Assembly: GCA_951217055.1 (NCBI GenBank)
Contig: OX578286.1
Location: 11,805,050-11,869,049, forward strand
Direction of reading: 5' to 3'
From: Gerris lacustris
Taxonomy: Eukaryota; Arthropoda; Insecta; Hemiptera; Gerridae
DNA: 64,000 nucleotides
Positions 57,760-64,000 of the stretch are shown here, piece after piece. The notes under the pieces are model-generated. The model worked only from the letters and a program-made list of their open reading frames with translations. It was not told where the DNA came from and did not search any database. Within the stretch, counting starts at the first letter, position 1. Each line of letters starts with the position of its first letter. A program made the position numbers and the translations under genes.

Positions 57760-58068
57760 GAATTGCTAATTGATTGTACTAGGTACAGGTACTAATTAAG
57801 TACTTTATAATTATAAGCGTTAATTCTCGGTCTAGTTCTATTGCCGTGAATATTTGGCTTGCTAGACTTGTAGAATAAGATTGAAAGCTTGGATTCGGGA
57901 ATTTGTATCTGTAACGACAGAGAAAAATCATTCTCCAGTATACCTCAGTTGGTAAGAGCGCCTGTAACGGATATATAGGAGGCCCGTGGTTTAAGTCCCC
58001 GTGCTGGGGTCTATTTTTCTCTGTATGTCTCCCGTAGTTAATGGTAATTATAATTTGATTTAAATGCA
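57760..58068 (+). repeat. tRNA-derived SINE-like repeat upstream of ECI1
   Basis: Collinear with 60755-61047. The tRNA-like core at 57935-58007 is 73 nt with a seven-pair acceptor stem CCAGTAT/GTGCTGG, a box A-like CTCAGTTGGTAAGAG and a degraded box B GGTTTAAGTCC. The anticodon arm does not fold normally, so it is a tRNA relic and not a working tRNA gene. It ends 44 bp before the ECI1 start codon. Confidence 0.7.
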
Positions 58069-58111
58069 GTGTTTAATGCAATTTCAGGTGGTGCTATCGA
58101 GTCAAATTAAA

Positions 58112-58217
58112 ATGTTTTTTGTCAGACCAATACTTTGTATGGCGAGGAGACAGTTAACTAGAAGAATTAGCTCGGAAAGTAACGATATGGTTAAAGTCTC
58201 AGTTAATGATGATACAG
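58112..58217 (+). CDS. ECI1: ECI1 exon 1 (start codon, presequence)
   Basis: First ATG of the frame; codes 35 residues plus one base (phase 1). The donor is ACAG/gtttgt. A cag at 58084-58086 could be a 5'-UTR acceptor, so transcription may start further upstream. Confidence 0.85.
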
Positions 58218-61042
58218 GTTTGTTATATTATAAGTAATACCACTAAAATAGTAAAGAAATGATAAAAAAATACCCTTTTTTATGATAATTAACTCATTCT
58301 ATTTCTTCTTTAATGTATGTATATATTTTTATTTTTAGGCTTTGCCACAGTTACAATGTCAAATCCACCTGTAAACAGTTTAGGTTTGGACATGTTAACA
58401 AGTCTAAATGCAGCTCTCGCTGACTTAGAGAAAAATAAGTGTAAAGGAATGATACTAACTTCTGTAAGAATTTGTCAAATTTTATCGTTAGTTACTTATA
58501 AAGTTTTGCAATCAGTGTGGCTTTAAGTTAACGATATATAGATAAGAGAAGTTATTACTTTCTTACTTTTTACTGATAATAACACTAACACTAAGAGACA
58601 AAAGCGTGACTAAAACCTATTATGTAAACTACTGAATGTGGTTAATTTTCATTATTAATTGGACATTTGCTCTCCGCACATCTTCAGTCGCTACTATAGA
58701 TAATATCTATAGTGATTTTGAAGTGGGTAAGGGAGCAATTTTTTAATTTTGTGATACTAAATTAAACTTTAGGGAAAAGTGTAAGGGGTTTCTGGTTGGG
58801 AAACATTTGAATTTCATCGTTCATTGATTCATAAATACAAGTTAAAAATCCTGAAAAAGTTTCCTTATAAGGTAGTAGGTAGGTTTACCTGGGTTTTGTC
58901 CAAGACATTACTTATAGTTTGTTACTAGGGTTGTAAAGAAGGTGGAAGAGGTAAGATGGGTTTGGAAAGTTAGCCCCCACCCACCTACCTCCCTGCTCCT
59001 TTTGTTGTTGAATGGCTATCAACTATATGTTGGGCTACCCGCAGATAGCCCCAGATTAATTTCAACCTTTTATGCCAGGGGCGGCCAACCTTTTTCGATG
59101 TTGGGCCACAATCGTGGTTACACAAACTCGGGGGGCCGATAAAAAGGAGTGTGGGGGAAGCTGGAATTCTAGGTAAAAAGAAGAGAATTCACATGCCTGT
59201 TGATTTTCAAAAAACATCATGGGGTGCGCAGTCATTCAGTTAATTCCGATATCCAATCATTAAAATAATAACAATTATATAATTATTATTTTATAAATAA
59301 AATATAAATCATTATAAAAAATCCGGGTAAAAGTTGAAACAAATGCAAAACAACTTTAAAAAAAATACTGGCAAGATGGCCGGGGGCCACAAAAAAAGGC
59401 GTCGCGGGCCACTTTGCGGCCTTCGTGCCGTGGGTTGGCCACCCCTGATTTATGCTTTTTGATACTTTAATTCATGTTAAGATCAAAAGAATTTTGACAG
59501 ATTTAAAAAATGGGGGTAAAATTAAATAAATTAATTTAACAATAATAGGTTGTAAAGTATAAAATCATTAAAGTATAATATGAAATATACTTATATACTT
59601 ATATATTATACTTAAGTATATGAAACATACTTTAATGATACTATGTGCCACCTTAACTGGCAGACTATTTAGAGAAAAATAAACTTTCCTACTGTTTCAG
59701 GATTTGCCTACAGTTTTCTGTGCTGGGCTAGATATAAAAGAAATACACAAACCTGACTTGGATAGATATAACAAATTCTGGCATATATTTCAAAATATGT
59801 GTTTAAAGCTCTACCTTAGTTCTTTTCCTTCGGTAGCTGCTATCAATGTTGGTAAACTCGTCAATTCTACTTGAAATTTATCTATTTTAAAAAAAAGTCT
59901 ACAGTGAGATATGGTATGGAATACAGTTGATTTATCCTACACTTACCTTGTAAGATACTTAACTACAAGTATAAGATGAGTGAACTTCTGAAATTGGCTT
60001 TAACTCATTAAAAAAAAGGACTACATTAAACCATTTTGAGGAAATTTATCTTTAAGTATGTTAACGACCATTCACCCTACCTGGACTTTAAGATTAGGAG
60101 TGGCAAGACCTCACATCTGGGTACAAGATAAACACCCAATCCAACAAACCTTCTTACAGGACTCTACTATAATCTAGTCTACCCACTAAGACTTATAAAT
60201 GCTTTTAAATATAAATCAAATCAGTGCTTTTCTACAACTAATTCCTTTATTTCTAGGGTCATAGTCCGGCTGGAGGTTGTTTAATGGCTCTTGGCTGTGA
60301 ATATAGGATTATGGTTGGGCCAAAATACACTATTGGCCTTAATGAAACTAAAGTGGGTGTTGTTGCACCAACTTGGTAATAAATAAAAAATTGAAAATTT
60401 AATAAGTATATTAAGGCTTTTATTAAATTCTAATAATGCTTTAATAGAGTGTAATCTCTCTTAATTTGTATTTAGTGTTTAATATGAGTATACCAACCAT
60501 ATCATTTCCAATCCTCTCCTCATCAAACCCCTAAACATAAAAAAAGATTAGTGAGACTCTTACACATTCGAAGTGCAACTTAAGTTCTAGGAACAGTTGA
60601 TTTTATGCAATCAAATATAGAGGCCTGTGGTTCAAATCCCAGCGCTGGAGTGTATTTTTCTCTGTCTGTTTCCCGTAGTTAATAATAATTATAATTTGAT
60701 TTAAATTAAAACTTAATCTTTCCGTAATATGAATACTACCAAAATCGTAAAATATGAATTTCTAATTGATTGTACTAGGTACAGGTACTAATTGGGTACT
60801 TTATAATTATAAGCGTTATTTCTCGGTCTAGTTCTATGTCATTAATGTTGACTTCTCAGATTTGTGGAAAATTGAAAGCTTAAATTCGGGACAAGGTATC
60901 ATTAACGTCAGAGGAAATCATTCTCCTGCGTAGCTTAGTTGGTAGAGCGCTATACCGGAAATATAGAGGCCTGTGGTTCAAATCCCAGCGCTGGAGTGTA
61001 TTTTTCTCTGTCTGTTTCCCGTAGTTAATAATAATTATAATT

Positions 61043-61080
<38 letters not shown>

Positions 61081-62383
61081 TTTAAAAACATTACATAGAG
61101 TAAACTACCCCTATTTTTGATGGCTTGTCTCTTACCTCATTAATAATTATTTGATTTGTTTTTCAGGTTGATGGACAGTATGAAGAATGTGTTAGGTACA
61201 AGGCAAGCTGAACTGGCTCTAACTACTGGCAAATTGTTCTCAGCTTCTGAAGCTCTTAAAGCTGGTCTTATTGATGAGATGGTTTCTTCTAAAGATGAAG
61301 CCTTGCAGAAAGCAGAAGATTTCCTTGATGCTCAATCTAACTTACCTCGTAATGGTTTATTTTATTCATTTTTTACTTTCTCATAAAGGTAGTATGTAGT
61401 ATGGAGTAGTATTGTGATAGCGCAACAATCACCTGTTAAACAATTTTGAAATATTTTTAATAATAAATTAATTAAATTAGATATAGTCCCCAGGCCACCA
61501 TAAGAAGTGAGCCGCTGATTGATAAAGTTTTCTTACCTTATGGAATTGCTTATTTATGCCTTGTTTACCGATGAATTGGGTATATGGCAACAGGGCGCTG
61601 GGCCATTTCCTTTTTTTTTATATGCCAAACATGCCGTTCTGCGGGAACATTGAAAAGAGATAGATAAAGTTTTGATTTTCACAGGATCGTTTAATTAAAT
61701 TATTTAAAAAAAACAGTGGTACACGTGGCCACCGATACGAGTGGGCCGTTTGGGGTGTCCACAGCCCCAAACATGTCGCTCTGCGAGGACGTTGAAAAGT
61801 GAACGGCCCACTCGTATCGGTGGCCACAAGTACCACTGTTTTTTAAATAATTTAATTAACCGATTCAGTGAAAATCAAAACTTTATCCATCTCTTTTCAA
61901 TGTTCCCGCAGAACGGCCTGTTTGGCATGTAAAAAAAAAGAAATAGCCCAGCGCCCAGTTGCCATATACCCAATTCATCGGTGGACATGGCATAAATAAG
62001 CGATTCCATAAGGTAAGAAAACTTTATCAATCACCGACTCACGTCTTATGGTGGCCTGGGGACTAATATCCTTGGAATAAAATTCAATACCACTATTCAT
62101 ATTTCACACTGATAAAAACACACATCTAGGAAATCACTTTTCGGTGCATGAACCTCACAAATTTATATGTATATTTCAACAAATTTTGAATAATAAATCT
62201 TTTTTTTATATATTTTGTGTAGCTTTGGCGAGATCTACAACGAAGAAGAGATTTCGCCAACCTTCAATCGAATGGCTTTTAAACAAGAGGCAAGAAGATA
62301 CCAAACTTTTCTATGATTTTATAATTCAGTCTGAAGTTCAAAAGGGGCTTGGAAATTATTTGACATCACTTAAGAAGAAATAG
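58112..62383 (+). CDS. ECI1: Mitochondrial enoyl-CoA delta-isomerase (ECI1/DCI type), six exons
   Basis: Join 58112-58217, 58339-58463, 59701-59847, 60257-60375, 61167-61348, 62223-62383: 840 nt, 279 residues plus TAG, open throughout with GT-AG introns. The family moves 3-cis/3-trans double bonds to 2-trans-enoyl-CoA during beta-oxidation of unsaturated fatty acids in mitochondria. The N-terminus (MFFVRPILCMARRQLTRR) is basic and hydroxylated, as in a mitochondrial presequence. Residues 43-52 carry the MSNPPVNSL block; 85-88 AGLD and 130-134 PAGGC form the oxyanion-hole regions of the crotonase fold; GLNETKVG at 153-160 carries the family's catalytic glutamate (E156). The C-terminal tail is the helical region seen in ECI1. 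Length is close to family members. Identification rests on recalled vertebrate ECI1 motifs, not a search. Confidence 0.93.
58339..58463 (+). CDS. ECI1: ECI1 exon 2
   Basis: Acceptor ttttag, donor TCT/gtaaga. Phase 1 in, phase 0 out. Encodes GFATVTMSNPPVNSL and continues to KGMILTS, which aligns with the N-terminal beta-alpha unit of the crotonase fold. Confidence 0.92.
59076..59447. mobile_element. hAT-type non-autonomous element in ECI1 intron 2
   Basis: Ends CAGGGGCGGCCAACC / GGTTGGCCACCCCTG with an 8-bp duplication TTTTATGC / ATTTATGC (7 of 8). GC-rich ends, AT-rich middle, no coding sequence. It is inserted into an older family-B repeat fragment (cccgcagatagccccagatt on its left). Confidence 0.9.
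59701..59847 (+). CDS. ECI1: ECI1 exon 3 (first oxyanion-hole segment)
   Basis: Acceptor gtttcag, 49 codons from DLPTVFCAGLDIKEI to SSFPSVAAIN. The frame and homology require the weak donor AAT/gttggt; the better-looking gtaaac four bases downstream would lead to a stop in exon 4. Confidence 0.9.
60257..60375 (+). CDS. ECI1: ECI1 exon 4 (catalytic glutamate)
   Basis: Acceptor tttctag, donor ACTTG/gtaata. Encodes GHSPAGGCLMALGCEYRI and GLNETKVGVVAPTW, the most conserved part of ECI1, and ends after two bases of the Trp codon. Confidence 0.93.
60625..60710 (+). repeat. Partial copy of the same SINE-like repeat
   Basis: Identical as read to the 3' half of 60755-61047 (atatagaggcctgtggttca onwards), without box A. 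It lies 45 bp before the full copy in the same orientation. Confidence 0.7.
60755..61079 (+). repeat. tRNA-derived SINE-like repeat with A tail in ECI1 intron 4
   Basis: Box A-like TAGCTTAGTTGGTAGAGC and box B GGTTCAAATCC lie in a tRNA-like core at about 60933-60996. A tail of about 30 A residues closes it at 61048-61079, which marks the 3' end. Confidence 0.75.
61167..61348 (+). CDS. ECI1: ECI1 exon 5
   Basis: Acceptor tttttcag, donor CCTC/gtaatg. Completes the Trp codon, then encodes LMDSMKNVLGTRQAEL and SASEALKAGLIDEMV, the typical crotonase helix and the A-x-x-x-G-L-I-D-x-V segment. Confidence 0.92.
61486..62063. mobile_element. Palindromic MITE in ECI1 intron 5, TA duplication
   Basis: Ends GTCCCCAGGCCACCATAAGA and TCTTATGGTGGCCTGGGGAC, flanked by TA. 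The arms of about 280 bp remain well matched towards a centre near 61776. Non-coding. Confidence 0.88.
62223..62383 (+). CDS. ECI1: ECI1 exon 6 (C-terminus and stop)
   Basis: Acceptor ttgtgtag. Encodes the basic linker LARSTTKKRFRQ and the C-terminal helices ending LTSLKKK before TAG at 62381-62383. Confidence 0.9.
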
Positions 62384-62397
62384 TTTTAATAGTGTGC

Positions 62398-62403
62398 AAT
62401 AAA
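62398..62403 (+). promoter_or_regulatory. Polyadenylation signal of ECI1
   Basis: AATAAA lies 15 bases after the ECI1 stop codon and is followed by TG/T-rich sequence. This implies a very short 3'-UTR. Confidence 0.7.
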
Positions 62404-64000
62404 TGTAATTATATGATATTGTTTTATATGTTTACTTATATAAATATTTATTCTTGTTATTTGTTGAGACTTTTTTTTTTATGATCATCCTTCAGGAAAT
62501 GTAAATATAACTCAAATTATAGTTAATGAAGGAATACAGAGAAAAATATACTTTGACACCGTGATTTAAATTGAGATATTAAAGTGCGACGGACTGACAG
62601 ACACATGAACCTCAACGTAAGGGTTCGTAGATGAACTATGGAACCCTAAATATCACATTACTGAAGAAAATTAATTTTCTTAAGCGGAAAATTTATCTCC
62701 TCATATGACATTAAGACCTTGATATGAAGTAGAGTTAACATATTTAAAGCAGGGTATTCTTCAGGGTGTGATACTCACACTTGTTCTCTTTTTGTAGTAA
62801 AATAAAATAAAAATATTCAAAATAGAATGTTTTTTGCCGGTTGTAATATAGCATGGGAAGTTTGAAATAAAGTAATATAATTTAAAAATAATATAATTTA
62901 AGAGACAACTTTGATGTTGATGCATTGATTTAACTGATTTCTGAAGTTTCTCCAACTTAGTGACCAGCATGCATTGGCGTAACTAGGATAAAAGTCTGGG
63001 GGGGCTAAGCCCCTGGGAGGGAGGGGGTCCTCCCCCGGAAACTTTTGAAATTTCGATACCCTAAAGTCTAATTCTAGAGGTTCTTTTTACCTAATAAAAA
63101 TGTAGGTACATTTTAAAAAGTATCGAAAAATGTATTTAAAACAGTTATTATAGAGTAAAGCAAAAACAATCGACAGAGATAGAAATGAAAGTATGACTAC
63201 AGTCTATAAGATTAGAGCTGGCACAAGAAATATTAATCTTCTAGTACAAGATATAAATTGTGTACTAATGTAAATTGTACTAATATGAATTTATAAATGT
63301 CTCAAGTACTTTTTTCGAAAATATTTTTGCACTCATTTGGTACATTTTAAAAGGCCTTTCCAACGATACCTCTGTCAAATCGGCACAAAGCCCTTTCTGG
63401 TGCGGCTAACCAAGGAGGACGTCCTTCACATAGACGTAGCTCCCGAAGTAGGAATCGGAAATATAAAAACAAACCGGAATCTCAAAGAGGACAATTTGAC
63501 CTAAAGTCCTGTACCCTTTTGAACCCCGACCGAATCAAATTGCAAACGATACATAAGGTCTAAGTCGAAATTTCAGAAAAACACGATTTTTGTGAGTTTT
63601 TTCCTTAAACATGATTTCCTGAAGGTACAAAAAAAAAGGGGGGATTGCCCTTACCCCTTGAAAAGGACATTTTCAGAGCATACGAAGCAGAGTAGGAGAC
63701 TATTTTTTTTCTCGGTATGTACCTCTTATGTACCATCTTGTAGTACCTCGAACTCAGAATTTAAAGAAGTAAAAGTACCATCAAGTTTAGAAGCAAAACG
63801 CGGTGAGCAGCATTTCATAGGCTTTTAAGGCATAAAAGCCCAATGGCGTCGAAGCCTCATGTATAAAAACGTTTAAAAAAGGTTTTTTTGTTTCAAAGGG
63901 CCTGAAACGTGAAAATTTTTAAAATGTTTTTAGATCACTTTTGTATTCTTCCCAAGGGCTTTCCAATAATATACCACACCCCACACCGAATATCTCAAGT
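62404..64000. other. Region downstream of ECI1, unassigned
   Basis: 62540-62650 resembles the end of an inverted-repeat element (gactgacagacacatgaacc, gggttcgtagatgaactatg). 62974 onward begins ATTGGCGTAACTAGGA, close to the hAT-MITE ends, but no partner end was found. No exon recognised. Confidence 0.4.

Noticed and set aside
57935..58007. Functional tRNA gene
   Set aside because: Acceptor stem and D arm fit, but the anticodon arm does not pair in 5-7-5 form, box B is degraded and collinear copies exist, so it is a repeat.

Overview
This window is AT-rich nuclear DNA from an animal, most likely an insect or other arthropod. The evidence is a complete BEL/Pao LTR retrotransposon, Jockey-like LINE remains, very many short inverted-repeat DNA transposons, long (TA)n tracts, and two spliced protein genes with GT-AG introns. 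The species cannot be named from the sequence alone.

Two host genes were found by reading exons. On the minus strand, three exons of a UPF0489/C5orf22 homologue lie at 34397-34498 (start codon), 28283-28428 and 14010-14159. They join in frame to give the first 132 codons; the remaining exons were not found and probably lie beyond the left edge. The first half of the window is therefore mostly intron or promoter of this gene, filled with transposons. On the plus strand, six exons from 58112 to 62383 encode a complete 279-residue mitochondrial enoyl-CoA delta-isomerase (ECI1 type) followed by a polyadenylation signal. The two genes are divergent, about 23.6 kb apart.

The rest is transposon archaeology. 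The intact BEL/Pao element (35241-42612) has two 847-bp LTRs that look identical, a TAGGG target duplication and one open 1766-codon Gag-Pol frame. It sits inside an older inverted-repeat element, which itself sits inside another MITE. Other well-delimited elements include a broken hAT transposon with perfect termini and 8-bp duplication (19368-21242), at least four hAT MITEs with 8-bp duplications, a pogo/Tigger-like element with residual helix-turn-helix coding sequence and a 1.1-kb palindrome inserted in it, a 5'-truncated Jockey LINE with a 15-bp duplication that landed on the target duplication of a hAT MITE, tRNA-derived SINE-like repeats, a 5S-rRNA-like fragment, and several dispersed families present in three to eight copies.

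The most interesting unexplained signal is a recurrent motif CTGANGAT-stem-GAAA, found on either strand in at least five inverted-repeat loci. The stem sequences differ but stay complementary, and the layout matches two of the three core segments of a hammerhead ribozyme. The third segment (stem III and cleavage triplet) could not be established by eye. No CRISPR, operon or bacterial-type system is present.
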